From Collinsella sp944321445 (GTDB taxonomy: Bacteria; Actinomycetota; Coriobacteriia; Coriobacteriales; Coriobacteriaceae), in the NCBI RefSeq assembly GCF_030371825.1, contig NZ_JAUDDM010000010.1: a DNA stretch of 64,000 nt; one strand, 5' to 3'. The notes below the pieces were generated by a model. That model was not told the origin of the DNA. It did not search any database and saw nothing but the letters and a program-made list of their open reading frames with translations. Below, piece by piece: positions 37,589-46,369 of the stretch (its first letter is position 1; each line of letters starts with the position of its first letter). The position numbers were made by a program, and so were the translations under genes.

Positions 37589-37692
37589 CGGCCGGACTGA
37601 GGTGCCCGACCTTGCCGTTCAAGCCTTCGGGCGCCGCACGCAAGGCGTGCGCCCTCGGCTTTCGCGGCAATCTCGGGCACCTCAGCCGGCCG
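37589..37692. terminator. 104-nt nested hairpin after dnaJ
   Basis: The outer arms (CGGCCGG, CTGAGGTGCCCGA and TTGCC blocks) at 37589-37616 pair with 37666-37692 with one bulge and two mismatches. An inner AAGCC/GGCTT and CGCACGC/GCGTGCG hairpin completes the fold. There is no T tract. Confidence 0.6.
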
Positions 37693-37711
37693 TCTCCGTT
37701 GTTGTCCTCTC

Positions 37712-37762
37712 GACGCACTTCTCCCCTCGGGAGAAGTGCGTCCTCGGGAGAAGTGCGTCCTC
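37712..37762. repeat. Hairpin plus direct repeat upstream of hspR
   Basis: GACGCACTTCTCCC pairs with GGGAGAAGTGCGTC around CTC. The unit CTCGGGAGAAGTGCGTC is then repeated directly, giving two possible 3' partners for one 5' arm. It is 57 bases upstream of the hspR start, so alternative folding could affect hspR expression. Confidence 0.6.
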
Positions 37763-37818
37763 TCTGGGGACGTGGTAGATTAAGTGTTGGGATGTAGACG
37801 AGAGTTTGGGGATTCAAC

Positions 37819-38232
37819 ATGGCTGATGATGCGCGCAACAAGCCGCTGTACATGATTTCCGTCGCGGCGGAGCTCACGGGCATGCACCCCCAGACCCTGC
37901 GCGTCTACGAATCCAAGGGCTTGGTGAATCCGCAGCGCTCCGGCGGCAACACGCGCCTGTACTCGCGCGCCGACATCGAGCGCCTGGAGCTCATCAACCA
38001 GCTCACCGACGAGGGCATCAACCTCGCCGGCGTGGTGCGCATCCTCGACATGAAGGAGCGTGCCGAAGAGCGCGAGCGCGAGATGGAAAAGCTCCGCGCC
38101 CGCGTGCGCGAACTCGAGGACGAGGTCCACGAGTTCAAGATGCAGAAAAAGATTACCGCCCTTGCCCCGCGCGACGGTTCCGCCGATCCGCATCAGGTCC
38201 TGCGCGGCCTGCTGGGTGGCGGCGACTTGTAG
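37819..38232 (+). CDS. hspR: Heat-shock repressor HspR (MerR family)
   Basis: The 137-residue protein has a MerR-type helix-turn-helix: LYMISVAAELTGMHPQTLRV, YESKGLVNPQRSGGNTRLYS. It is followed by INQLTDEGINLAGVVRILDM and a coiled coil. In actinobacteria HspR represses the dnaK operon with DnaK as co-repressor, and its place as the last gene of the operon fits feedback control. Confidence 0.93.
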   Translation: MADDARNKPLYMISVAAELTGMHPQTLRVYESKGLVNPQRSGGNTRLYSRADIERLELINQLTDEGINLAGVVRILDMKERAEEREREMEKLRARVRELEDEVHEFKMQKKITALAPRDGSADPHQVLRGLLGGGDL

Positions 38233-38268
38233 GCCACACGGCACAATTCGCGCCTTTCGCTCGCACAG

Positions 38269-38309
38269 CGCCCGCTACCTGCGGTGTCAACCACAGGTAG
38301 CGGGCGTTT
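38269..38309 (+). terminator. hspR terminator
   Basis: CGCCCGCTACCTG pairs exactly with CAGGTAGCGGGCG around a 12-base loop, followed by TTT. Confidence 0.8.
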
Positions 38310-38402
38310 CACTCAAAAGAAACTCGAACATGGTGGCGCTATCTCACTCCGCACCGGCACAATGGGGCAAAGTCAGCCGCGAGGCCGCAGGGGAGGTCCG
38401 CC

Positions 38403-39251
38403 ATGTTCGCTCGCTTGCTCATCTTGGAAGCGCGTCGTGCCTGCGCGCGACGCGAGTGCAAAGCCGCCGTCACAATCATGCTGCTGTTTGCCCTCATTGG
38501 GTTTGCGCAAACGTGTTGGATGTTCTTTGGAGAAGAAGCGGGATCGGTCCCGGGCGCTGCTTACGGCTGGGCTTGGAACAATCTGCGCATGCAAGCGCAC
38601 GCCCTCATGATCTATATCGCGTTGCTTCTCTTTCCGGTTGCCTCGCTTGTCGCCGCCGGCAATCTTGCGCAGGAGGTGCGCGAAGGAACGGCGGCTGCCA
38701 TAGCAAGCCGCACATCAACCCCTACATATATCTGGGCGAATGCCACTGTCGCATTCGTGGGCGGCTTTCTTATCACGCTCGCCATGGCCGCTCTGCTCCA
38801 GGTGCTGGCGCTCGTCACGTTCCCAATCGAGGGCTCGTTCGCGGGCAGCATGAACACGCCGGTCTATCTCGAGACCCCCGCGGATGGTCTTTTTGCTGGG
38901 CTTTCGTCCGTCCGCCCGTATCTCGCAAACACCGCCTACGCCTTGTACGCCTCCGCGTGGGCAGGAATCGTTGCCCTCCTGAGCTTTGCCGTTTCGTTGC
39001 TTGCGCGTACCAACCGCTGGATCGCCTGGGGCGTGCCCGTCGGCTTTGGGGTGCTCAGCAGCGCGGCGCACGGGCTGCTATCCAGTTCCGGTGCAATCGG
39101 ATTCAACACGTTCATCCCCAGCTACCTCTTCCCCAACCCAAGCACCAACCTGAGCGTCACTTTTGCTGTCATCGCGCCGACTGTCGTCTTTGGCTTGTCG
39201 CTCCTCATCATCGCGGCGGCCATACGCATGCGACGGGATGTGCTGCTATGA
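38403..39251 (+). CDS. ABC-2 type transporter permease, subunit 1
   Basis: The 282-residue membrane protein has about six hydrophobic segments (for example AAVTIMLLFALIGFA, IYIALLLFPVASLVAAGNLA, AVIAPTVVFGLSLLIIAAAI). The motif NLAQEVREGTAAAIASRTST resembles the cytoplasmic coupling segment of ABC-2 permeases. It overlaps the next permease gene by ATGA, and an ATPase gene follows, so the three form an exporter. The substrate is unknown. Confidence 0.72.
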   Translation: MFARLLILEARRACARRECKAAVTIMLLFALIGFAQTCWMFFGEEAGSVPGAAYGWAWNNLRMQAHALMIYIALLLFPVASLVAAGNLAQEVREGTAAAIASRTSTPTYIWANATVAFVGGFLITLAMAALLQVLALVTFPIEGSFAGSMNTPVYLETPADGLFAGLSSVRPYLANTAYALYASAWAGIVALLSFAVSLLARTNRWIAWGVPVGFGVLSSAAHGLLSSSGAIGFNTFIPSYLFPNPSTNLSVTFAVIAPTVVFGLSLLIIAAAIRMRRDVLL

Positions 39252-39958
39252 GTGCCGCGATGTGCGCCCGCTGGTTGCGCACACCTTCAGTCACGGCGTC
39301 CCTTGTCGCGCTGATGCTCGTACGCGCTGGTCAGACGCTCGTGCTCAGTCCCCAGGGCCTGCCCGACCAGCACATCTGCTGGGCGTATGCGCGCCTCAAC
39401 GCTCCAGCCATGGCGGGTCTTGTGTATGTGCCAGCTTCTCTGGCGTGCTTTGTGCAGCCCGTGCGTCTGTTTTCCCGCACCGTGCCAATCGTCGCGTGTA
39501 AAACGCGCTCCCGCCTGATGCTGCGCTGCACGGCATCGGTGCTCCAGGCCGCGGCGATCATCTCTGCTGTGCTCACCGCGGCCCCGCTGCCCGCATTGCT
39601 CGTGCGCTTTCCTGCGCCGGCATTCACGCCAACATACCTGTTGTGTTCCTGGGCGATGCAGACGCTGTTTTTCACGGTTGTCGGGCTGCTGCTCAACGCC
39701 TTGTTGTGGGCGACCGGCGTGCTGCCGGCGGGGGTCATCGCGGCGCTCATCTATGGCGTGTGGGACTTCATGGCCCTGAGTGTGCCGGGCGGCGGCGTGC
39801 CGCTGGTGGGATGGGTAATCGCCGGAGTCGATGTGCCGCCTGATCTTGCCGCGACCGCGCACGACGCTCTGCGGCTGGTCCTGCTTGCGGGCGCGCTCGC
39901 TTCGGCAGCGTTCGCCTGCGTGCGGCGCCGCGATATTCTGACGAATCGGGAGGTCTAG
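39248..39958 (+). CDS. ABC-2 type transporter permease, subunit 2
   Basis: The 236-residue hydrophobic protein starts MSAAMCARWLRTPSVTASLV at the ATGA overlap with the upstream permease. It has about six membrane segments and ends RRRDILTNREV, a cytoplasmic tail like that of the first subunit (MRRDVLL). It probably pairs with the first subunit. The reading frame is open far upstream, but that part lies over hspR and subunit 1 and is not coding. Confidence 0.65.
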   Translation: MSAAMCARWLRTPSVTASLVALMLVRAGQTLVLSPQGLPDQHICWAYARLNAPAMAGLVYVPASLACFVQPVRLFSRTVPIVACKTRSRLMLRCTASVLQAAAIISAVLTAAPLPALLVRFPAPAFTPTYLLCSWAMQTLFFTVVGLLLNALLWATGVLPAGVIAALIYGVWDFMALSVPGGGVPLVGWVIAGVDVPPDLAATAHDALRLVLLAGALASAAFACVRRRDILTNREV

Positions 39959-39959
39959 C

Positions 39960-40655
39960 ATGGTTCAGCGGAGCAAGAAGAAGGGCCTTGCGGCAAAGAG
40001 GGCCTCCGAGGCACATCAGCCTAACGCGGGAATCACGCTTTCCGGTGTGACGAAAACCCTGCGCGGCCGCACCGTGTTGCGCGATGTCACGCTGCACATG
40101 GCGCCAGGCGGTATCTATGGCCTGCACGGTCCCAATGGCTCGGGAAAGACCATGCTGCTCCGCGCACTGGCCGGACTCGTTTCCATCGACGCGGGGAGCA
40201 TCGATATCTTGGGAGAGCACCTGCGTCCTTGTCATTCCCCGTCATATGCGGGAATCGTCATCGAGCCCATGGCGCTCTGGCCCGACTGCACCGGCATGGA
40301 AACCCTGCGGTTGCTGGCATCACTTCGGTGTGGCATGCGGGAATGCGACATCGAGCGCGCGCTGGAACGCGTCGGACTCGACCCGCGCGACCAGCGGGCG
40401 TATCGGCGCTATAGCCTGGGCATGCGCCAAAGGTTGCACCTAGCGCAGGCCATTATGGAGCGCCCAAGTCTGCTGCTGCTTGACGAGCCGACCAGCGCGC
40501 TCGATCCCGCCGGCCGAGCGCTCGTCCACGGCGTGCTGCGCGAAGAGCGCGAGCGCGGGGCGACGGTCGTCTTCGCCTCGCATGATCGCGAGGAGCTGGA
40601 CGCGTTGTGCGACCGACAGTTTGCATTCGACAACGGAACGGTGCGTGAGGGGTGA
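39960..40655 (+). CDS. ABC transporter ATP-binding protein
   Basis: The 231-residue ATPase has Walker A GPNGSGKTMLLRAL, signature YSLGMRQRLHLAQAIM, Walker B LLLLDEPTSALDP and switch His in FASHDREEL. It starts one base after the permease stop, so it is the ATPase of this exporter. The short length and YSLGMRQRL signature are typical of drug, bacteriocin or lantibiotic-immunity type exporters; the actual cargo is unknown. Confidence 0.92.
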   Translation: MVQRSKKKGLAAKRASEAHQPNAGITLSGVTKTLRGRTVLRDVTLHMAPGGIYGLHGPNGSGKTMLLRALAGLVSIDAGSIDILGEHLRPCHSPSYAGIVIEPMALWPDCTGMETLRLLASLRCGMRECDIERALERVGLDPRDQRAYRRYSLGMRQRLHLAQAIMERPSLLLLDEPTSALDPAGRALVHGVLREERERGATVVFASHDREELDALCDRQFAFDNGTVREG

Positions 40656-41614
40656 GGGACATGAAGGATGCGCGGCAAGAACAACTGAAGCGCGAAGCCT
40701 TGACCGATCGCCGCCGTACTCGGATTGCATGGGGCGTTATCTGGGGAATGCTGCTTGCTGCATGCGCGACGTTTGCACTGACGACGCGCGGCAGCTACAC
40801 GGATTTTTGCGCGAGCCGGCCACTTGCGCTCGATCGGCTTCCGTATGCCCTGACGACTTACGACGTGGGACAAGTGCGCGATGAGGGTGCATGGTTCTCG
40901 TTCGATTTCCTTGATGCGGGCGCGCTGGTCGAGGCCGCGCCTGCCATCGTGGAAGCCACCTGCACGGGGCAACGCACGCATCGCTACGATGCTTTGCTGA
41001 CCGATGTCACCATTGACCGCGTTTACCGTGGCGAGGGGTTGCCGGGGATCGCCGTGGGTGAACGCATCTCGGTGTACGAGCCTATCGCCATCGACAACAT
41101 CGCCAAGCGCAGCTCGCCGTTTTCCGCGCTCAGCAAGCTATTGAGCGAGGGCAACGCCGAAGTGCGGACTGAGCAGGTCCGGGTGGACTGGGATACGGAT
41201 TTCCAGACGCTTGTCGATCGCTACCAGGTGCACGCAAGGGGGCGGTATTCGTTCTTTGGAGGCGCCCCTATGCATCAAAACGGGAGGTACATCCTCTTCC
41301 TTCAACCCGTGACGACGCCCGATGGCGACTTGGTGCAGCCCCGCTACGCACTCATGGAGCATCCGCACGCCAAGCTTGCGATCGGTTCGGACGAAGACGA
41401 TGTGTCGATTGTGTCATTGGATTCCCTGCTAGACACTCCTTTTGCCACATTTGAGGAGGCATCGTACCATGCTGCCTACGTTGCGGATGGGGCGTCGCGT
41501 GCGGAGTGGCTCCGTATGCGCGATGATCTGCTGGAGCGCGTGCGGGCACTTCCGGCTGATGCTGCAGAAGAGGCGGGCTCCTTCCTGGCAGATGCATCAT
41601 GCCTCTATCTATAA
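40652..41614 (+). CDS. Membrane-anchored protein of unknown function next to the exporter
   Basis: The 320-residue protein has one N-terminal membrane helix (IAWGVIWGMLLAACATFAL) and a large extracytoplasmic part with no recognised domain. The pattern IVEATCTGQRTHRYDALLTDVTI followed by VGERISVYEP and GRYILFLQP resembles a small beta-rich fold. GTG at 40652 overlaps the ATPase stop (GTGA); an ATG at 40661 behind GAGGGGTGAGG is an alternative start. Coupling suggests it works with the exporter. Confidence 0.65.
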   Translation: MRDMKDARQEQLKREALTDRRRTRIAWGVIWGMLLAACATFALTTRGSYTDFCASRPLALDRLPYALTTYDVGQVRDEGAWFSFDFLDAGALVEAAPAIVEATCTGQRTHRYDALLTDVTIDRVYRGEGLPGIAVGERISVYEPIAIDNIAKRSSPFSALSKLLSEGNAEVRTEQVRVDWDTDFQTLVDRYQVHARGRYSFFGGAPMHQNGRYILFLQPVTTPDGDLVQPRYALMEHPHAKLAIGSDEDDVSIVSLDSLLDTPFATFEEASYHAAYVADGASRAEWLRMRDDLLERVRALPADAAEEAGSFLADASCLYL

Positions 41615-41636
41615 TGAGGTGCGGAGGGAGCATGCC

Positions 41637-42575
41637 ATGAGCTTTCGCGACAACTTGCAGCGCCTTCGCGCGCGTGATGGCCTAACGCAGGAGCAGTTTG
41701 CCCTGATGCTCAGCGTGTCGCGCCAGGCGGTAAGCAAGTGGGAGGCGGAGCGGGCGTATCCCGAGATGGATAAGCTGCTGCGTATGTGCGACCTGTTTGG
41801 CTGCACGCTCGACGAGCTTGTGCGGGGCGATGTCGTGGCCACGGGCTCTTCCGAATCAGAGAGACAGCTGGAGAACGAGGGGGGAGCGGCGACATGCGCG
41901 CAGGAGAGCTCATCGTTTGTCGCGTATGATGCGCATATGCGCCGAAGGGCGCGCCTCGTTGCGGTGGCGGTCGGCTTGGGCTTTTTGGGCCTGGCCGCGA
42001 TGGTGCGCCTGGGCGGATCGTTTGGCCTAGCGTTTTTGTGGGGAGGTCTGCTGCCGGTCAGCAGTCGTATTGTCCTGGTTGTTACCCTTGCGGCCGTGAC
42101 GGCGCTCATTGTGCCAGCCGTGCGTGAACACATGGCGTTCAGGCAGCGTTATCGACGAATCGAGGGTGAGTACACGGAGCGCGAACGTACGGCGGCACAC
42201 GATCGCTTGTTTAAGATCGGACTTGTATGTGCGGCGCTGTTCTGTGCGGGCATAGTCGCATTTGTGCTGTTTGCTTGGTCGTTTGATACGACAACCGGTC
42301 TTGTTTGTTTGCTGATGGGGGTCGCCGCCGCTGCTTCTTCAGCGGTATATGCGTCGTTCATGGCTGCACGCATGGACGTTGCAGGCTACAACGCTCGCAA
42401 CGAGCTTGTGTCGTGCGAGCCAGGTGCGGTGCGGCTCCACATTTTCTCGCTGGTTATGACGCTTGCGACCGCCGTTGCCCTCGTGGGTTTGTTCCTGCTC
42501 GACTGGCCGTTTTTCTGGCTCAGCTGGGTGTTCGGCGCGCTCGCATGCCTTGTCTGCAGAACAATCGGGCGGTAG
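41637..42575 (+). CDS. XRE-family regulator with membrane domain
   Basis: The protein has 312 residues. Residues 1-65 form a Cro/C1 helix-turn-helix (LQRLRARDGLTQEQFALML, SVSRQAVSKWEAERAYPEMD). The C-terminal part has about six membrane segments, such as LVAVAVGLGFLGLAAMV and IFSLVMTLATAVALVGLFLL. Such proteins link membrane state to transcription, often of an adjacent exporter. The start follows GGAGGGAG. Confidence 0.8.
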   Translation: MSFRDNLQRLRARDGLTQEQFALMLSVSRQAVSKWEAERAYPEMDKLLRMCDLFGCTLDELVRGDVVATGSSESERQLENEGGAATCAQESSSFVAYDAHMRRRARLVAVAVGLGFLGLAAMVRLGGSFGLAFLWGGLLPVSSRIVLVVTLAAVTALIVPAVREHMAFRQRYRRIEGEYTERERTAAHDRLFKIGLVCAALFCAGIVAFVLFAWSFDTTTGLVCLLMGVAAAASSAVYASFMAARMDVAGYNARNELVSCEPGAVRLHIFSLVMTLATAVALVGLFLLDWPFFWLSWVFGALACLVCRTIGR

Positions 42576-42675
42576 GCGTGGCGGCATGCATGACAAATTG
42601 GGGGCGGGCCACTTTTGGTCGACACGTGTCGACCAAAAGTGGCCCGCCCCCAATTTGTCATGCATGCCGCCACGC
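42576..42675. repeat. Perfect 100-bp palindrome
   Basis: The two 50-base halves are exact reverse complements with no spacer; the centre is GACAC|GTGTC. It begins one base after the XRE gene stop and ends eight bases before the end of the minus-strand LysR gene, so it sits at a convergent junction and could terminate both. There is no T tract. The AATTGGGGGCGGGCC block recurs in part near 46330 and 54465. Confidence 0.95.
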
Positions 42676-42682
42676 TTTCACG

Positions 42683-43558
42683 CTAAGCGCCCCACAGACT
42701 GCGGATCTTATCCAAAAAGACACTCGCTGCGGGCGAAAACTCCTGGTAGCGCTTCCATGCAATCGTAATGTTGGCATGCATGGGCGGATCGAGCGGCCGA
42801 AACGCCAGCCCGCTGCCCGCTGAAGTATCCACGATGTCCTCGAGACTCACCACGTAACCCACGCCACGCCGGGCGAGCAGCGCGGCGTTGAACAGCAGAT
42901 TGTACGTGGCGACGATGTCCAGCTCGGCGAAGTCGTGCTTGAACCACCTGCGCATCTCCTGGCTGGCCTGGCGCGAGAAGATGAGCGGCCGGTCCAGCAA
43001 GTCTTCGGCGCGGATGACGTCGAGATGGGCCAGCGGGTCGTCCTCGCGCATGAAAACGCCCCAGGTGTCGCGCGCGGGCAGCTCGATGGTCTCGTAGCGC
43101 GAAAGATCGGTTTGCCCAATGAACACGCCGAAGTCGATGCGGCCGGTGTCCAGGCGCTCGCCCACGTCCTCGGCGTTACCGCTGAACAGCGAAAACCTCA
43201 GCAGGGGATAGGCCTCCTGCAGCTCGGCAATCGCATCGGCGATGAGTGCCATGGCCTGCGTCTCGCCGCCGCCGATGCGCACCTCGCCGGCAAGCGTGTC
43301 GGCCGACACCAAAAACTCCGACTCCGTGCGGCCCACCAGGTCGACGATCTCCTCGGCGCGACGGCGCAAACGCATGCCTGCCTCGGTGAGCTCGATGCGC
43401 CGGCTCCCGCGCTCAAAGAGCTTGCAGCCCAGCTCATGCTCCAGGTCCTGCATCTGGCGCGAAAGCGAGGGCTGCGAGATGTGCAGCACGTTCGCCGCGC
43501 CCGAGATGGTCCCCTCGCGGGCAACCATCAGGAAGTACTGCAAATGGCGAAGCTCCAT
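42683..43558 (-). CDS. LysR-family transcriptional regulator
   Basis: The protein has 291 residues. The winged helix is MELRHLQYFLMVAREGTISG with AANVLHISQPSLSRQMQDLE, followed by the substrate-binding domain (RIGGGETQAMALIADAIAEL, IDFGVFIGQTD). The ligand is unknown. It is similar in layout to the second LysR at 46370-47251. No clear divergent target gene is immediately upstream; the nearest plus-strand gene is 1.8 kb away. Confidence 0.92.
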   Translation of the reverse strand: MELRHLQYFLMVAREGTISGAANVLHISQPSLSRQMQDLEHELGCKLFERGSRRIELTEAGMRLRRRAEEIVDLVGRTESEFLVSADTLAGEVRIGGGETQAMALIADAIAELQEAYPLLRFSLFSGNAEDVGERLDTGRIDFGVFIGQTDLSRYETIELPARDTWGVFMREDDPLAHLDVIRAEDLLDRPLIFSRQASQEMRRWFKHDFAELDIVATYNLLFNAALLARRGVGYVVSLEDIVDTSAGSGLAFRPLDPPMHANITIAWKRYQEFSPAASVFLDKIRSLWGA

Positions 43559-43908
43559 AGCGCGGCCTTTCTATGCGCTTGAGATATGGATTGCGAATAA
43601 GTATACGCGTGTCGCGTGCCCGCGAGAGGCGAGCGCTTGTTCCGACTCTTATCGAGACAGTTGCATGGTCATGAGGCCGCGGCGCTTCGGGGTCCGCGCT
43701 GCAGCCCTGTCGGTAGCCTGTCCTCGCACGGGAAATCATGATATTCCGTAGGTGGTAAAGTTATTTATCTGGTAGAACGCTAAAGACATTGTCGGAATAT
43801 CATGATTTTGCTGCGACATATCGGCGCTTCGTTCGTGAGACCCGGCGCGTTGCACTATTTATGGCAGCGCCGGCGGGCAGTGGGCTCGTGAGGTTCGACA
43901 TGCCACTC
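43559..43908. other. 350-bp gap, A+T-rich inverted repeat at 43733-43808
   Basis: No gene is supported. It contains 16-bp inverted arms AAATCATGATATTCCG (43733-43748) and its complement (43793-43808), with an A+T-rich centre (TAAAGTTATTTATCTGG). This may be a regulator site or the scar of an insertion, next to the truncated hydrolase gene. Confidence 0.5.
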
Positions 43909-44355
43909 CTACGTGTGCCACGCTGGCGTGAGGCGTGCGGTCACGTTCCCGACCGTGAAGCTCTCGTCGATATCGTGGTCGATGCCCGGCAGGCCCTCCT
44001 CGCGCGCCACGCTTGCAACATAGCGCGGCGCATGATATGCCGGGCATACGCTAGCAACATCATGGCAGGTGGGACGGCTGAAATGGTCGTTATCGATGTG
44101 CGTGATGAGGATGGCGTCGAGCTCTGGCACGTCCGCGGGTGCGATGGGCGCGTCGAACACCACGGGCATGTCAAAGCCCTCGAGCACGGGGTCGACCATG
44201 ATGCAAGTGCCGCGGGCGTTCAGCAAAAAGCCCGCGCCGCCCAGCCACGAGATCGTCGTGACGTCCTGTGGGCCAAAGGCGTTGGCGGTAAGCGCGACGG
44301 TTCCGGTGGGTACTGCCTGCCCTTTGTCGTTTGTACGTACGGTTGCGATATCCAT
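43909..44355 (-). pseudogene. Truncated MBL-fold hydrolase (UlaG-like)
   Basis: The 148-residue product has the metallo-beta-lactamase-fold start TTISWLGGAGFLLNARGTCI with VDPVL, and the metal site ITHIDNDHFS (T-H-x-D-x-D-H). It stops after TARLTPAWHT, where family members normally continue for about 80-100 residues with the remaining metal ligands. The frame after the stop does not restore the family. It is therefore probably a broken gene. The ATG at 44355 follows GAAAGG. Confidence 0.6.
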
Positions 44356-44511
44356 GTTGTTCACCTTTCAAGCTGTGGGCGCGATGCGTCCAAATTCGAC
44401 AGATATCCCTGCACCCCGTGAGGGGCGTTTGCAGTTTGGGTTGTATCTGGGGCCTGTTCGCTTGCTGTGCACCCGGTAAGTTCGGGCAAGCGGACCGGTT
44501 ATGCTGAGGAC

Positions 44512-45159
44512 CTACGCTCCTGCGGCGTAGTGCGCCAGGCACATGCCGATGAAGTCACGCATCTCCTCCCGGAAGTCGACCGTGCGCCGCGTGATGCCTG
44601 CGAGTTTCACTGCCTCGTCCACCAGCGGATTCTCCTGGCACCAGCCGTTGATGCCCACGGCGTGGTAATAGACGGCGTTGAGAAGCTTGGATGCGTGTGC
44701 GGCGTCACAGCCGAGGTTGCCCGCGAAGCGCGCGATCAGCTGGTCTTGGCCTTCGTAGTAGTGCCGCTTGAACGCGGCGAGGCGCTCGACGGCGGAGTTG
44801 GTCTCGATGATGGTGAACAGTAGGTCGCAATAGTTCAGATAGTCGCGGCGGCTTGCAAGCTGCTCGACCCACACCTCGGTGAGCACGGCGGGGGAGTACG
44901 TGCTGCCTGCCGGATAGGCCGTTAGCAGCGCGCCGTAGTATTCGTCCTGCTTGTCGGAGCAAATCTCGAGGAAGATGTCCTCTTTTGTCGTGACGTATTT
45001 ATACAGGGCGGCGCGCGACCAGCCGAGTTGCTCGGCGATGGCCGCGAGCGTGATTTCGTGGTAGGGGTGCTCGGCGAACAGTTCGTCGGTGACCCGTTTG
45101 ATCTCGGCCATCCGCTGTTCTTTCTGTTCGTCGCTGCGCGCTCTGATGAAATCTGCCAT
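44512..45159 (-). CDS. TetR-family transcriptional regulator
   Basis: The protein has 215 residues. The N-terminal helix-turn-helix has ITLAAIAEQLGWSRAALYKY and VTTKEDIFLEICSDK; the C-terminal part is helical and ligand-binding (TetR_C type, LLFTIIETNSAVERLAAFK). It is divergent from the monooxygenase-like gene at 45319. The inverted repeat between them is a likely operator. The start at 45159 is chosen because the open frame upstream has no ribosome site. Confidence 0.9.
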   Translation of the reverse strand: MADFIRARSDEQKEQRMAEIKRVTDELFAEHPYHEITLAAIAEQLGWSRAALYKYVTTKEDIFLEICSDKQDEYYGALLTAYPAGSTYSPAVLTEVWVEQLASRRDYLNYCDLLFTIIETNSAVERLAAFKRHYYEGQDQLIARFAGNLGCDAAHASKLLNAVYYHAVGINGWCQENPLVDEAVKLAGITRRTVDFREEMRDFIGMCLAHYAAGA

Positions 45160-45278
45160 ATCTGCCTGCCGTCCCTGCCTGAGCCTGTTTCCAAAACTGT
45201 AGCAGGCTTTTCGTATTTGGCAAATAGGAAAACAAAATTCAGCAAATCTATTTACAAGTAACGAACCGTAGCGTAAAT

Positions 45279-45309
45279 TAACCAAAAGAGACTAGATTGC
45301 TTTTGGTTA
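45279..45309. promoter_or_regulatory. Putative operator between TetR and monooxygenase genes
   Basis: TAACCAAAAG and CTTTTGGTTA are perfect 10-bp inverted halves separated by 11 bases, ending 9 bases before the monooxygenase start. A second looser pair, TTTAC/GTAAA, lies at 45251-45277. A TetR dimer site is the simplest reading. Confidence 0.5.
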
Positions 45310-45318
45310 GGAGGGACC

Positions 45319-45651
45319 ATGGCGATTACGGCGAATCTGTACTACACGGGAACAAATGGCGCGGCGCGCAAGTTCGCCGAGGAGATGGAGGCGTCCGGCA
45401 CGGCAGACGCCATCCGCGCTGAGGGGGGCAACATCCGCTACCGCTATTTCCAGCCGCTCGACGCTCCGGAGACCATCCTGCTCATCGATGCGTGGCGCGA
45501 CCAGGAAGCGCTTGACGTGCATCATGCTTCGCCCATGATGGCGAAGATCGCCGAGCTACGCGACAAGTACGACCTGCACATGAAGGCAGAGCGCTACATC
45601 ACCGACGAAGCCGGTCTACCCGATCACGACCAAGCCTTCATTCGCCAGTAA
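45319..45651 (+). CDS. Antibiotic biosynthesis monooxygenase (ABM) family protein, quinol monooxygenase-like
   Basis: The 110-residue protein has the small ferredoxin-like fold of ABM/YgiN proteins: ITANLYYTGTNGAARKFAEE, YRYFQPLDAPETILLIDAWR, ALDVHHASPMMAKIAELRDK. Family members oxidise quinols or similar aromatics without a cofactor. Its divergent TetR neighbour suggests induction by a small molecule. Confidence 0.82.
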   Translation: MAITANLYYTGTNGAARKFAEEMEASGTADAIRAEGGNIRYRYFQPLDAPETILLIDAWRDQEALDVHHASPMMAKIAELRDKYDLHMKAERYITDEAGLPDHDQAFIRQ

Positions 45652-45700
45652 CAAAGGGGCCGGGTTCAATCTTGTCGTTTCGACGTTAAGGCAGTCCGCC

Positions 45701-46252
45701 CTAGCCAATCCATTTTCGTGCGCGCAGCTCTTCAAGTAGCGGCTCCAGGTAGCTGCGGTCGCAGGCGTCAAAGCCGCGGCGCATTCCTTCAAGCGCTGCG
45801 GAATCGCGCTTCGAACCCTTGCGAGCAGCGCTTTCGAGCATGCGGAAGTACACACGCATGGCAATCTTGTCGAGTGCATTCAGCTGGTCGAAGAAGAACC
45901 TGCCGCGGCAGTAGCACCATGGAAGATCGGGGTATTGCTCGGCGGGAAACGAGCGGCGAAATGCCTCTTCATGCTCAGCTGCGGGCCAGTCCTTGCTAGG
46001 CATGGGCGTTGCACCGACAGCTACGACCGCATAGTGCTTTTCGGGGTGTTTCGCCATGTACGCCTTGAGCTCCTTGGAGCCCTTGAGGGAGGCAGCGTGG
46101 AACCAGCCGCTAAGGATGACGAGGTTGGCCTCGTGGGCGGCCTCGTCGATGTTTTCCACCGGAGCGACCGCGCACGTGAGTGATTCAGCCAGCCACTGCG
46201 CATACATTCTGGCCGAACCGGTCTGTGAGCGATAGACGACGACAGCACTCAT
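45701..46252 (-). CDS. Flavodoxin-domain protein
   Basis: The 183-residue protein begins AVVVYRSQTGSARMYAQWLA, an FMN phosphate-binding loop of the flavodoxin fold (S-x-T-G-x-x). It then has LVILSGWFHAASLKGSKELK and HYAVVAVGATPMPSKDW. The C terminus is helical and unlike HemG. It may pass electrons to one of the local reductases; the partner is unknown. Confidence 0.8.
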   Translation of the reverse strand: MSAVVVYRSQTGSARMYAQWLAESLTCAVAPVENIDEAAHEANLVILSGWFHAASLKGSKELKAYMAKHPEKHYAVVAVGATPMPSKDWPAAEHEEAFRRSFPAEQYPDLPWCYCRGRFFFDQLNALDKIAMRVYFRMLESAARKGSKRDSAALEGMRRGFDACDRSYLEPLLEELRARKWIG

Positions 46253-46369
46253 GGGTCTCCTTTCCAGCGCTTAGTGTACCGGCGGAGCCATCGATGCGCG
46301 GAAAGGCTTACAAAGCTCTGATGCGACAAGTTGGGGGCGGGCCCAGTCTTGTCGGTCTTGTCGGATCAG

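Noticed and set aside
38060..39247. Open frame extending the second ABC permease far upstream over hspR and the first permease
   Set aside because: That part is Arg/Ser-rich without membrane segments and overlaps two supported genes; the ATGA overlap at 39248 gives the true start.
42305..42823. Plus-strand frame running through the 100-bp palindrome into the LysR gene
   Set aside because: It is the palindrome read in an open frame, with no start signal or family match, and it overlaps two real genes.
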